Shown here in pieces: positions 16,760-27,505 of a stretch of 64,000 bases of DNA. The notes under the pieces were generated by a model. The model searched no databases. It saw only the letters and a list, made by a program, of their open reading frames with translations, and had not been told where the DNA came from. This DNA comes from DAISKN01 sp963716925 (lineage in GTDB: Bacteria > Acidobacteriota > Vicinamibacteria > Marinacidobacterales > SMYC01). The first letter of the stretch is position 1, and every line of letters begins with the position of its first letter. The position numbers and the translations under genes are program-made. The stretch is from positions 124,001-188,000 of the forward strand of contig CAVQUX010000033.1 in assembly GCA_963716925.1 (NCBI GenBank), written 5' to 3'.

Positions 16760-19700
16760 TTCAGCTCCGATCGCTGATTCCGCCCCGGAGACGCGATCCC
16801 GGTCGGAGGATGGAGATATCCGCTTCGAACCCAATAGGAGAAGTAAGTGGCCAGCAGCTCGGCGTCGATTGGGGCGCAGTCGATTTTTGTGCCATCCAGG
16901 CGATCGAGCGTGTTCCGGGGGTCGAAGCGCGGGAGTCGGAGCCAAGATCCGTCCGGCCGCGTCACCGAGCCGAGGTCAAGGCCGGCGAGCACCCGGTTCT
17001 CGTCTTTTTCGAGATGCTGCCTCCAATTGGCGACCCACGAGGCATAAGGGACCAGCTGAAGGGGGTAGCCCAGCTCCACGATCATGGCGATGACTTCGCG
17101 CCATTCGATGGGGCGCGGGTTCACCAGATGGAAGACGCGACCGATGGAATCCTCGCGCATCGAAAGATGGACGAGAGCCTGACTGACGTAATCCACCGGC
17201 ACCAGATCGGTCAGGAGCGGAGTATCCAGCTCGGGCACCTGGCCCAATTCGATGCACGTCATCAGCATCCTGGAAAACAGGTCGTTGTGATTCGAGACGC
17301 CGGTCCGGCTGTGCCCGCTGATACGCCCGGGCCGGTAGATACACACCGGAAAACCCCTGGCTCCAGCTTCCGCCACGATCCGCTCCGCCACCCACTTGCT
17401 CTGCGAGTAACCGTCGGTCGGCAATGGGGCCCCGTCGAGGTCGAGCTCCTCGCGAATGACCAGAGACGAGGAATCATTCGTCCATGGAACCACGCCCGTA
17501 GTGGAGACGTAGTGCACCGGCTTGACCCGAGTTCGACCCGCCAGCCGCAACACCTCCTGCGTGCCGAGCACATTGGCAGGCTTGTGCACCGAATAGGGGT
17601 AGAGAGCACTCACTACCGCACCGCAGTGGTAGATCGCGTCCATCCCGGAGGCCAGCTCTTCGAAGCGGTCGGCGGAAAGGCCGAGGCAGGGACGAGAGAG
17701 GTCGCCGGGAACGGGAACGATTCGAGAGCTCTTGCCGTCTTCCTGGAGCGAGAACGATCCCAGGAGGTCCTGGATTCTCCGCCCGCCTTCTTCGGCGTTC
17801 GCGGCGCGGACGAGGCAATAGATGCGGGCCTCGGTCCTCGCCAGCAGCTCGTGCAGGAGAAAAGCTCCCAGAAATCCGGTGCTGCCGGTGAGAAAAACAC
17901 TGGCGGGCGGTGCGATGCGTCTCGCCCCTTCGATGAAGGTGATGCTCGGATCGAGGACGGCTTCGCTGCGCAGGTCGATCGGGGCTCGGGCCTCTACGGA
18001 TCCCGCGAGCAGCGTCTCCGCCAGATCGGCGATCGTGGGCCTTTCGAAGATCTGGAGCAGCGGCAGCTCGACCCCGAACTCTTCTCGTATTCGCGACGCC
18101 AACTGCACTGCGAGAAACGAGTGGCCACCGAGGTCGAAGAAGCTGTCCTCGATCCCGACCCGCTCCAACTGCAGGACTTCCGACCAGATCCGCGCGAGTT
18201 TCAGCTCGGCCGCGGTCCGGGGAGCCACGTACCCGCTCGTCATCGCCCTTCCGGAGGGAGCGGGAAGAGCACGACGGTCCACCTTGCCTTCCGGAGTCAG
18301 CGGCATCGCCGGGAGCGGCTCAAAGACGGACGGGACCATGTACTCCGGCAGCCTGGCTCCCACATGGCGCCGGAGCTCGATTTCGGATGGAAGCTGGCCC
18401 GGCTCGCTTCCTACGAAGTAGGCGATCAATCGCTCGCCCACGTCGCCCGGCTCGTTCCGCGGCAGCACCACCGCCTGGGTGACCGCGGGGTGCTCGGTGA
18501 GCACTGATTCGATCTCACCGAGCTCGATTCGAAAGCCCCGGATCTTGACTTGATGGTCGATGCGGCCCAGGTACTGCAGCTCGCCCTCCGCCGTCCACCG
18601 CGCCCGGTCTCCGGTCCGGTACAACCGCTCCCCCGGAAAGGCCGTGAACGGATCGGGGACGAACCGCTCGGCCGTGAGCTCCGGGCGATCGAGATAGCCC
18701 CGGGCGAGGCCGGCGCCACCGACGTGGATCTCACCGGGAACTCCGATGGGGACGAGCTGCCCGAATCGATCCAAAACGCAGAGCCGAACGTCGGAAAGAG
18801 GGCGTCCAATGCCGCCTCTGCCGGGTGCCGACAGATCCGAGGCCGCCAGTGGCCGATAAGTCACATGCACGGTGGTTTCGGTGATGCCGTACATGTTCAC
18901 CAGCCGAGGTCGCTCGTCGCCATGGCGATCGAACCAGGGCCTGAGGTTGTTCAGCTCCAGGGCCTCACCGCCGAAGATCACCAGGCGCAATGCCAGCGGG
19001 GAACAACGGCCCTCCTCCTCCTCCACCTTCGAGAGCTGGCCGAACGCCGAGGGGGTCTGATTGAGGATGGTGACCCGCTCCAGACTCAGCCGCTCGTAGA
19101 ACGCGTCCGGGGTGCGGCTCACCCAGTGGGGAATCACGACCAGTCGCGCCCCGTGCAACAACGCGCCGAAAAGCTCCCACACCGAAAAATCGAACGCGTA
19201 CGAGTGGAACAGAGTCCAGGTGTCGGCAGCGCCGAAATCGAAGTGCTCGGCCGCCGCCTTGAACAGGCGGACCGCGTTTCCGTGAGTTACGGCGACGCCC
19301 TTCGGCCGGCCCGTCGATCCTGAGGTGTACATCACGTAAGCGAGGTTGGTCGCCGTCGCCGTTCGTGGCGGATTGGCGTGGCTTTCATCGGGCCATCGTT
19401 CATCCAATCGGACTTGCTCGACATCCGCGGTCGATAGGCGCTCCGCCAACGCCGAGTGAGTGACGACCACCCGGGCTCCGCTGTCCTTGAGCATGAACCG
19501 TATCCGCTCGTTTGGATAACTCGGGTCCAGAGGTACGTAGGCGCCTCCCGACTTGAGGATCCCCACGACCCCCACCACCAGGTCCAGAGAGCGCTCCAGG
19601 TAAAGTCCGACGCGCGCTTCCGGTCCAATTCCCAGGGACCGCAGCCGATGCGCCAGGCGGTTCGCCCGCCGATTCAACTCCCCGTAGCTCAGGTGCTCCC

Positions 19701-21244
19701 CTTCGAACACCACCGCCACCGAGTCCGGGGATGCCTCCATTCGCTGCTCGAGAGCCTCCTGGAGGCACTCCCTCGATTCCTCGGGCCGACTGCGGTTCCA
19801 CGCGGACAGGAACCTCCGCCGTTCCTCGGCACTCACGAGCGACAGATCCGAAAGGCGCCGATCGGGATCGGCGGCGACAGCCCACAGCAGCGTCTGGAAT
19901 TGCTGGGCCATGCGAACGACGGTCGCCGCATCGAACAAATCGGCGCTGTACTCGATGGATGCCGTCAGTCCTCCATCGCGTTTCGCTTTCCAGGTGTAGA
20001 GCGACAAGTCGAACTTCGCGGTCTGGGTATCGACCGGCAAGGGCTCAAAGAGAACACCGGGGACGTCGGGGGCCGTCACCAGATCCTTGTGGTGGGCGAA
20101 GACCACCTGAACCAGCGGCTTCTGACTGAGGCTGCGTTCCGGTCGGAGCTCCTCGACCAGTTTCTCGAACGGCACTCCCTGAGTCTCGTACGCATCCAAG
20201 CAGGCTCTTCGCACGCGCCGGAGGAGCTCACGGACCGTCGGATCGCCCCCGAGGCTCACACGCACCAGGATGATGTTGACGAAGAATCCGATTAGGCCTT
20301 CGAGCTCGAGCCGCTCGCGGCCGGCCACCGGCGTACCGACGACGATATCGTCGCCGCCGGTGTAGCGGGACAGCAGCACTTGAAAAGCCGCCATGATCGT
20401 CATGAAGAGCGTGGCGCCCTCTTCGCGACCGGCGGCTTCGAGCGCGCGATGGAGCTCGTCGGGGATCTCGAAGGAGTGCGTCGAGCCGCGGAAAGACTGA
20501 ACCGCGGGGCGAGGTCGATCCCCCGGCAGCTCCAGGCCGGGAAGGTCGGCAAGCCGCGCCTTGATACGGGCGAGAGCCGATCGGAGACTCCCCTCCCTCG
20601 AGCTGCGCCCGTTGCCAGCGGGCGAAGTCCGCGTACTGCGCGGGAGGATCGGGAAGCGGAACGGGGCTCCCGGCGGCGAGGGCGAAGTACGAGACCAAGA
20701 GCTCGCGGAGGAAGACGCCCACCGACCAACCGTCACCGACGATATGGTGAAAGGTGAGGACCACGACGTACTGGCGGCCATGGAGATGAATCAGCGTCAG
20801 GCGAAGCAGTGGTCCACGCTCCAAATCGAAGGGACGCTGCGACTGGGCGGCGACGGCCCTCCGGAGCTCCTCCTCCCGGCTGGCGTCGGACAGGTCCGCG
20901 AGATCGATTACCGGCGCCTCCAGGCTGAGCTCGGCGGCGATGCGCTGTACCGGCCTTCCATTCACCTGGGGGAACGTCGTTCGAAGAATTTCGTGCCGGC
21001 GCACGACCTCGTTCAGCGCTAGCGTCAGAATTCGCGGGTCCACGTCGGCGACCAGTCGACCCGACACTGTTTCGCAGTAGGCGATGTTGCCCGGATCCAG
21101 CCGATCCAGGAACCAGAGTCGCTCCTGCCCGAAGCTGAGCGGCGCCTCCTTCGATCGGAGAGCCCGTTCCCGCAGCAGGCGCTTGAGCCGGGCCCGCTTG
21201 TCGTTCGAGGAAATCCCTCGTTGGTTCTCGGACGGATCCTTCAT
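16756..21244 (-). CDS. Single-module non-ribosomal peptide synthetase, C-A-T-reductase (one frame change in C domain)
   Basis: Corrected length 1,495 residues from ATG 21244 (GGTGG upstream; a TTG at 21310 is an alternative). Order: condensation domain (RHEILRTTF; HHIVGDGWS = HHxxxDG), adenylation domain (YTSGSTGRPKG, FDFSVWELFG, NMYGITETTVH, YRTGDRARW, GKVDRRAL), carrier domain (DSFFDLGGHSFLAVQ with the phosphopantetheine Ser), and a Lys2-like thioester reductase (FLTGSTGFLGAFLL; YSQSKWVAE). The reductase replaces a thioesterase, so release would be as aldehyde or alcohol. The specificity residues I align by eye read D-F-W-N-I-G-M-V-H, the classic threonine code. The frame changes at the C4 run 20590-20593 (frame one ends ...ARWQRAQLEGG, frame two resumes SLRSALARIKARLADLPG); deleting one base restores it. 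The neighbours are glycan genes. Confidence 0.85.
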
Positions 21245-21341
21245 TCCATTCCACCGTCCGCTGGCGGTGCCTGCGGACAGTCCTTGCGACACCCACTCCT
21301 CAGAGCGCAACCACGCGGTTCCATTGGACGCACGCTGGTAG

Positions 21342-21662
21342 TCACTGGTTTTTCGGATAGCCTCGCTTCAACAGAACCACGCCGTTATATACCCTGGCCA
21401 CGAGCCAACCCAGCACGAAGCCCAGGACAAAGCCGTAAGCCAATCCGATGAGACTTCCGACGAAAGTAACCGAGTAGCCGATGAAAAACTGATTCAACAG
21501 GCTCAGGTGAGGTCCTACCGGCTCCCCCCCCTTCAAGACCAGCCAGTTGGTGGCCACGAAGAGCATCAAGCCGGCCGCCATGCCGGACGCGAGCCCCACG
21601 ACGGTTCCGTTCAACCGAAGGACGGCGCGGGCCAGCTGCTCGTCTTCGGAAACCTGGTTCAA
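21342..21662 (-). CDS. Small membrane protein, unknown family (paralogue B)
   Basis: About 106 residues from a TTG at 21662 that overlaps the stop of the FAD oxidoreductase gene as TTGA, with GAGG eight bases upstream. After a short polar start (LNQVSEDEQLARAVLRLNG) there are two membrane segments: TVVGLASGMAAGLMLFVATNWLV and a glycine-rich second one in TFVGSLIGLAYGFVLGFVLGWLVA. Between them lies LLNQFFIGYSVTF. The same architecture and the pattern L-x-Q-x3-G-Y-x-V-T-F-x-G-x-L-x-G-L-x-Y-G-F occur in the protein encoded at 23209-23595, upstream of the oxidoreductase. The family is unknown to me; a helper or anchor for the enzyme between them is a reasonable guess. Confidence 0.7.
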   Translation of the reverse strand: MNQVSEDEQLARAVLRLNGTVVGLASGMAAGLMLFVATNWLVLKGGEPVGPHLSLLNQFFIGYSVTFVGSLIGLAYGFVLGFVLGWLVARVYNGVVLLKRGYPKNQ

Positions 21663-23179
21663 GGTCCGATCCTCGGGGCCGAAGGCACTCGAGGTGGCAC
21701 TCTGGGCTGGGTCGATTCGAGAATCGCCAGAGAATCGTCCATGCTCGAACCGTCCCTCCGCACCTCCTCGTGATAGTCCCGCTCCACGTTGACCTCCCAC
21801 AGCCCGTGGTTGGCGCCCTCGATGTTCCTGACCGCGAGCATGGCCGTCAGCATCGAATGGTCTTGATTGTTGTATTTGTGCATTCCGTTGCGGCCGACCA
21901 GCTGCAGGTTGGCGAGCGGCGCCAGGAACTTCCGGATGATCGTGAGCGCTTGACGATGGTTGGAATCGTAGACCGGATATGCCTTCGGAACTCGCACCAC
22001 CATGCCATCGATGATTTCATCGGGTTCGGCGAGGCCGAGCGTTTTCAGCTCCGTCTTCGCCAGCATGATCAGTTCCTCGTTGGACATGGTCCACAGGCCG
22101 TCTCCCTCGAAACAGAAGTACTCGAGACCCAGGCAGGTCTTGCTTCGATCGGGAAGCATATCCGGGCTCCAGTTCTTGAAATTCTGAATCCGGCCGAGCT
22201 TGACCGAAGGATCGTGGACATAGATCCAATTGTCGGGAAAAACATGTTCCTTATCGACGATAAGCGCTACGGTGATGAAGTCCCGGTAGTTGAGGCTTCT
22301 CGCCGCCTCCTGGACCTCGGAAGGCGCGCTCGGGTCCAACCGGTCGACGAGTTCCCTGATGGGCATGCTGCTGATGAAATGAGTCCCTTCGAAGGTCCGA
22401 CTCTGGCCGTCGATGACGACTTCCAGGGCGCGCACCCGATTTTCGCTATGCACGATTCGCCGAACGGCGGCGTTCAGCAGGATCTCGTTTCCGCATCCAC
22501 GCACGAAGCTCGCCGCCGCGTCCCACATCATTCCCGGACCCCGGCGGGGATAGTGGAACGAATCGATGAGCGAGGTGACGGTGGCCGACCCGCCGGTATT
22601 GGCCTGTTTGAGAAGAGCGTTCTTGACCGCGGTAAACAGCGACAAGCCTTTGATCCGCTGCGCCGCCCAGTCGGCGCTGATCTCCGAGCAGGGAATGCCC
22701 CAGACCTTTTCGGTGTAGGTCTTGAAGAAGATCCGGTAGAGCCGCCGGCCGAACCGGTTGGATACCCAGGCTTCCAGGGTGTCTTCCGGGGTGATCGGGA
22801 ACAGCTGCGCCCGGACGTAGCTCAAGAGGATGCGCAAGCTGTTCCAGAGTCCCATCCCGCGCAAGGTATTCGCCACCCGAAGCGGATAGTGAAACAGCAC
22901 CTTGTTGTAGTAGATCCTGGAGAGTCGCTCGCGGCGGCAGAAGTCCTCGTCTCCGAGGATCTCGCGCCAGAGGTCATGGATTACCTTCACCTTGGTGAAG
23001 AATCGGTGCCCTCCGATGTCGAAGAGGTAGCCCCGGTAGTTTATCGTCCTCGATAGCCCGCCGACCACGTCGTCCTTTTCCAGAACGACGGTGGAGGTTC
23101 CGGTCTTGCTGAGCTCGTAGGCGGCGGTGAGCCCGGCGGGACCGGCGCCGATGATGATGACTCGGTTGGCGGATGACAT
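21659..23179 (-). CDS. FAD-dependent amine oxidase/UDP-galactopyranose mutase-like oxidoreductase
   Basis: About 506 residues from ATG 23179; an upstream TTG at 23212 overlaps the previous stop and is also possible. The N-terminal dinucleotide-binding motif is IIIGAGPAGLTAAYEL with the following ELSKTG..VVLEKDD acidic end, then VGGLSRTINYRGYLFDIGGHRFF, typical of the protoporphyrinogen oxidase/UGM-like group found in polysaccharide loci. The C-terminal part has RVPKAYPVYDSNHRQAL and LQLVGRNGMHKYNNQDHSMLTAM, the FAD-contacting end. Members are often annotated as UDP-galactopyranose mutase-like or desaturases; I cannot separate these. It is flanked on both sides by paralogous two-helix membrane proteins within one leftward operon. 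Confidence 0.85.
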   Translation of the reverse strand: MSSANRVIIIGAGPAGLTAAYELSKTGTSTVVLEKDDVVGGLSRTINYRGYLFDIGGHRFFTKVKVIHDLWREILGDEDFCRRERLSRIYYNKVLFHYPLRVANTLRGMGLWNSLRILLSYVRAQLFPITPEDTLEAWVSNRFGRRLYRIFFKTYTEKVWGIPCSEISADWAAQRIKGLSLFTAVKNALLKQANTGGSATVTSLIDSFHYPRRGPGMMWDAAASFVRGCGNEILLNAAVRRIVHSENRVRALEVVIDGQSRTFEGTHFISSMPIRELVDRLDPSAPSEVQEAARSLNYRDFITVALIVDKEHVFPDNWIYVHDPSVKLGRIQNFKNWSPDMLPDRSKTCLGLEYFCFEGDGLWTMSNEELIMLAKTELKTLGLAEPDEIIDGMVVRVPKAYPVYDSNHRQALTIIRKFLAPLANLQLVGRNGMHKYNNQDHSMLTAMLAVRNIEGANHGLWEVNVERDYHEEVRRDGSSMDDSLAILESTQPRVPPRVPSAPRIGP

Positions 23180-23208
23180 TGTTCCGGCTGCGTCGGCTCT
23201 GCCCCTTG

Positions 23209-23595
23209 TCAAACCCGATCGAGGAAGTCACTGAGTCGCGACATTTCCGCTTTCTTCCGCACGACTCGAAGGTAGAGGGCGAGCGATGCGTTCCGAAGCA
23301 GCGCGATGAACCACCCCAGCAGAAACCCGGTGAGGAACCCGTAGCACAGACCCACGAGGGCACCCGTGAACGTGACTTCATATCCAGGGTAGTACTGGGA
23401 AAGTAGCTTGAGGTCGAGACCGCCGGCCTCGCCCCCCTCCAGAACGACCCAGACGGTGACACCCAGGATCAAGAGCCCGAGGACGGCACCCACGGCAACG
23501 CCGAACGCGGCTCTATCGATCCTGGCGAAGGCGTGCAAGATGAGCTCATTCGACGGCCTCGACCGCGCGGCATCCGGGCGGCGCTCCCCCGACAT
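23209..23595 (-). CDS. Small membrane protein, unknown family (paralogue A)
   Basis: 128 residues from ATG 23595, preceded by AGGGGG at five bases. A polar N-terminus of about 35 residues is followed by two membrane segments (AAFGVAVGAVLGLLILGVTVWVVL and FTGALVGLCYGFLTGFLLGWFIALL) and a basic tail (LRVVRKKAEMSRLSDFLDRV). The second helix and the preceding LLSQYYPGYEVTF match the protein at 21342-21662. It starts the operon small protein - oxidoreductase - small protein, and diverges from the GT2 gene at 23772. Function unknown. Confidence 0.7.
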   Translation of the reverse strand: MSGERRPDAARSRPSNELILHAFARIDRAAFGVAVGAVLGLLILGVTVWVVLEGGEAGGLDLKLLSQYYPGYEVTFTGALVGLCYGFLTGFLLGWFIALLRNASLALYLRVVRKKAEMSRLSDFLDRV

Positions 23596-23771
23596 AGGCC
23601 CCCCTTTCGCTGGTGCTGGGGGGAAAGGGTAATCGGCAGTACCCGAGGATGTCAACCCTCTGTCGGAGGCGGCGCACCGTCGCCTCTCGCTTCGCCCCTG
23701 GAACCCCTTCTCACAAAAGCCGCGCGTTGCGGGACGAATTCGACTACAATCCGGAGCCCAGAGGAAGTCCG

Positions 23772-24800
23772 GTGTCGAAGATCGAGCCGCTTTCGGAGCC
23801 TTCGCGTTCGCCGAGCGTGAGCGCGATCATGCCGGTCTACAACGGAAGGTCGTACCTGGAAAAGAGCCTTCCCCCTCTTCTGGAGATGCTGGGACGGGAC
23901 CTTCTCGAAGTCATCGTCGTCGACGACTCCTCGACCGACGGCTCTCGTGAGCTCGCGGAGCGCTTGGGCGCGCAGGTGATTTCTTCGGGTGGAAGGCTGG
24001 GTCCGGCGGGTGGCCGGAACCTCGGGGCGCGAAAGGCGCAGGGAGACGTTCTGCTCCTGGTAGACGCTGACGTGGGATTGCATCACGGTGCAGTGGAGAA
24101 GGTCCGATGTGCCATGGCCTCCGGCGAAGTGGCGGCGGTCTTCGGATCCTACGACGATCGGCCGACGGACCCCGGTTTCTTCAGTCAGTACAAGAACCTG
24201 CTGCACCATCACACTCACCAGCGCGCCGCTGAGGAGGCTTCCACTTTCTGGAGCGGCTGCAGCGCGATTCGAAAGGATGCTTTTCTGGCGAGTGGCGGGT
24301 TCGACTCCGAGCGCTATGCGCGCCCCTCCATCGAGGACATAGAGCTCGGCTATCGTCTTCGCGCCGCCGGAGGCAGGATCCGGCTGCTGCGCGATCTCCA
24401 GGGAACCCATTTCAAGCGGTGGACGCTTGCGGAGCTTCTGGAGACCGACATCTTCCGGCGCGCGATCCCCTGGTCCAGACTGATTCTCGAGAATCCTCAT
24501 TCGAAAGCGGACTTGAACGCGCGACCGGGCGAAATGGTAAAGGCCGCGATGGCCATGGGATTCTTCGCGGGCGTCACTCTCGCCCTGAGCGGCTTCGTCC
24601 CGGCCTGGACGCCTACCGTTCCACTGATCGTCGGCTCGATGTCGAACCTGCCGCTGTTCTCCCTCTTTTACCGGCGAAGAGGTTTGCTTTTCACGGTGGG
24701 CGGCCTGCTCTTTCATCAGTTCTACTACCTCTACAGCAGCCTGGCGTTCAGCTTCTGCTACGTCGGCCATTCGCTCCGCTATTCCCGAAGAGTCAAGTGA
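23772..24800 (+). CDS. Family 2 glycosyltransferase with C-terminal membrane segments
   Basis: 342 residues from a GTG at 23772, placed by an AGAGGAAG ribosome site a few bases upstream. The GT-A domain begins SAIMPVYNGRSYLEKSL, with EVIVVDDSSTDGSRELA, GGRNLGARKAQGDVLLLVDADVGL (metal-binding D-A-D), and SIEDIELGYRLRAAGGRI, where the acidic D/E-D pair would supply the base. Two or three C-terminal hydrophobic stretches (AMGFFAGVTLALSGFV, PLIVGSMSNLPLFSLFY) suggest membrane association, as in transferases acting on lipid-linked acceptors. It is transcribed away from the oxidoreductase operon. A GC-rich hairpin (GCCCGC-GT-GCGGGC) just after its stop could aid termination, though no T run follows. 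Confidence 0.85.
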   Translation: MSKIEPLSEPSRSPSVSAIMPVYNGRSYLEKSLPPLLEMLGRDLLEVIVVDDSSTDGSRELAERLGAQVISSGGRLGPAGGRNLGARKAQGDVLLLVDADVGLHHGAVEKVRCAMASGEVAAVFGSYDDRPTDPGFFSQYKNLLHHHTHQRAAEEASTFWSGCSAIRKDAFLASGGFDSERYARPSIEDIELGYRLRAAGGRIRLLRDLQGTHFKRWTLAELLETDIFRRAIPWSRLILENPHSKADLNARPGEMVKAAMAMGFFAGVTLALSGFVPAWTPTVPLIVGSMSNLPLFSLFYRRRGLLFTVGGLLFHQFYYLYSSLAFSFCYVGHSLRYSRRVK

Positions 24801-25041
24801 GCCCGCGTGCGGGCCGCTCGCGCCCGCGCATCGCCACTCAGGCGTTCGTCCGACGGGGAGGCTCGGCTCCTCGGCGTCTGCTCGTTGTGAAAGATACGGA
24901 TGTTCTGCTACAACTGGCGCACTCGAACTTGATTCGGCGCGAGGCGCCGTTGAGTGAAGGCACTGAAACTCTTTCGGCGCGGGACCCCGGCCTGAACGCC
25001 GATGCGCCTTGGACCGGCGCTCGCTGCGGGAGGATACGAGT

Positions 25042-27493
25042 TTGCTGAACTGGCTTTCCCTGATGGCGAAGGACCTGAAATTCGCCGCCCGGCTCCTGTT
25101 CAGGAGCCCCGGCGTGAGCGCTCATCGCCGTCACCGCCCTCGCCATCGGAATCGGCTTGACGACTTCGATGTTCAGTATCGTCAACGGCACCATTCTTCG
25201 AGGGCTTCCTTTCGAGGAATCGCAACAGCTCCTGAGCGTCATGACGTACAAGCCCGAGGACGGGGTGACACAGCCCGTCGCCGTCCAGGATTTTGCCGAC
25301 TGGCGCGAGCGCCAGACGTCGTTCCAGGAAATGGCGGTATGGAGGAAAGACCTGGCGTTCCTGCGAACGCCGGACGGGAAGGCGGAGCGCTACGACGCAG
25401 GTTATGTGAGCTCCAACCTGTTCGACCTGCTCCGGGTGCAGGCCCACCTCGGCCGCACTTTCGTGGAGGAAGACGAGCTTCCCGGTTCCGAGCCGGTGGT
25501 GGTGCTGGCTCATGGGCTCTGGCAGAACCGCTTTCAGCTGGATCCTTCGATCATCGGCCAGAGGCTAGTGATCAACGGCCAGATCCGGAGCGTCGTCGGG
25601 GTCATGCCCGAAGGATTCGCCTTTCCGATTCGAGAGCAGCTATGGATCCCGGTAAATACCCGACACCTGGGACCCAGGGACGGTTGGGGCCGCTACTTCG
25701 TCATCGGCAGGCTTGCCCCGGAATCGTCCGAGGCCGAGGCGCAGGTGGAGCTCTCTTCGATCGCACAGAGGCTGGCCCTGGAGTATCCCCAGACGAACCG
25801 GGGCTTCGACGTGATGGTCGGACCCTATATCAATGAAGTGATCGGCGAACGGATCGTCAACCTGGCGTACATGATGCTCGCCGCCGTCTTCGGCGTGCTG
25901 CTGGTGGCCTGCGCGAACGTGGCCATTCTACAGCTGACCCGCGCCACCCTCCGCACCAAGGAGGTGGCGGCGCGTCTCGCTCTCGGCGCGAGCCGGGCGC
26001 GGGTCATGGCCCAGTCGCTGTCGGAAGCGTTCGTGTTGTCCGTCGCCGGAGCGCTGGTCGGCCTGGTGGTTGCACAGTTTCGCATCGAGAAGTTCAACGA
26101 GGCGCTCCAATCCGCGCCCATGATTCCGTTCTGGCTCAACGTCCGCCTGGACAACGCGTCGCTCTTCGTGGTCCTCGGTTTGACGGTCTTTTCGAGCTTG
26201 ATGTCCGGAGCCCTGCCGGCGATTCAGAGCTCCCGGACGCCGCTCGCCGAGATCCTCAAGTCGGAGTCAGGGGCGTTCCGTCGGCCCCGGCCTGCGCCGC
26301 CTCACCAAGTGGCTGGTGATCGTGGAACTCGGCCTGTCCTGCGGGCTGCTGGTGGGCGCCGGGTTGATGATCCGGACGATCGTCGAGCTCGAGAAGATGA
26401 ACTTCGCGTTCGCTACCGAGGACGTTCTCACCATGCGCGTGACCCTCGACGACTCGGAGTATGGCGAGAAGGAAAGCCGGGTCGCCTTCGCTTCCGAAGT
26501 CGTGGCGAAACTGAGGACGAGCCCCGGCGTAGAGGCGGTCGCTTTGACCTCCCACCTCCCGGGGATGGGCTCCGGTGGAGCGAACTTCATTCTCGAAGGA
26601 ACGGCGACGCCGCAGAAAGACCGCGGCACCGAAGCTCGCTTCGCCGAAGTATCTCCCGATTTTTTCGACACCTTCGGGGTTCGTTTGCTGGCCGGGCGTC
26701 CGTTTCGGGAAAGCGACGACTCAGACCTCGGCGCGGGTGGTCATCGTGAACCAGAGCTTCGTCGAATCGCTACCTGCCGGGCGAGAATCCGCTGGGCAGA
26801 CGGCTTCGAATATACGGGCTCGGGCCGGATATCGCGGATTGGACGATCGTCGGCCTGGCGCCCGACCTGGCGATGAACCGTCGCCGCCCGGGAACCGGAT
26901 TCGTGGACGAGGACTCGGCGGGCTTCTACGTGCCTCTCGCTCAGAGTCCGACTCCGTACATGGGAATCGCCGTGCGTACCAACCGACCGCCGTTGTCCCT
27001 GCCCCAATTGGTCCGGGCCGAGGTGGAGACCATCGCTCCCGGCCAGCCGGTATACGACGTCAACCGGCTGGATCGTGCCATCGAGGATCAAAACGTCTAC
27101 TACTGGCTGATCGGCGAGGGCTTCTCGCTTCTCGGGTTCTCCGCGCTTTTCCTCGCCTCGATCGGCCTGTATGGAATCATGTCGTCGTCGGTGAATCGCC
27201 GGCGGCGGGAGATCGGAGTTCGGGTGGCGATGGGGGCGGAAGCGGGGAACGTCCGCGGGATGATTCTGCGACAGGGGCTGTACCAGTTGTGCCTTGGAAT
27301 CCTGCTGGGATTGACGCTTGCCGTGACGTTCGCCGGGATGCTCGAAGTGACCTTGTTCGAGGTGAAGCCGTGGGATCCGTTCGTCTTCGCCACCGTGGTT
27401 CTCGTACTGTTCCTCGCCGGTACGATAGCCTGCATCATCCCGGCGCGGCGGGCGACGCGCGTCGACCCGGTGGAGGTGCTGCGAGTGGAATGA
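25042..27493 (+). pseudogene. ADOP/MacB-type ABC permease split by four one-base frame changes
   Basis: The pieces in order are: LNWLSLMAKDLKFAARLLFRSPG (start TTG 25042, GGAGG upstream); LIAVTALAIGIGLTTSMFSIVNG to PAIQSSRTPLAEILKSESGAFRR (MacB periplasmic domain then FtsX helices, ANVAILQLTRATLRTKEVAARLALGASR); GLRRLTKWLVIVELGLSCGLLVGAGLM to VRLLAGRPFRESDD; ARVVIVNQSFVES; and YLPGENPLGRRLRIYG to ATRVDPVEVLRVE (second FtsX unit, REIGVRVAMGAEAG). Frame changes fall near 25113-25124, at the C4 run 26285-26288, near 26718-26731 and near 26766-26772. All are of the one-extra-base type; removing four bases gives 815 codons, the normal size of acidobacterial permeases with duplicated FtsX units. 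It has no ATPase gene beside it, as expected for this orphan type. Either a decayed gene or consensus errors. Confidence 0.75.
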
Positions 27494-27505
27494 GCCGGCG
27501 GCGGT

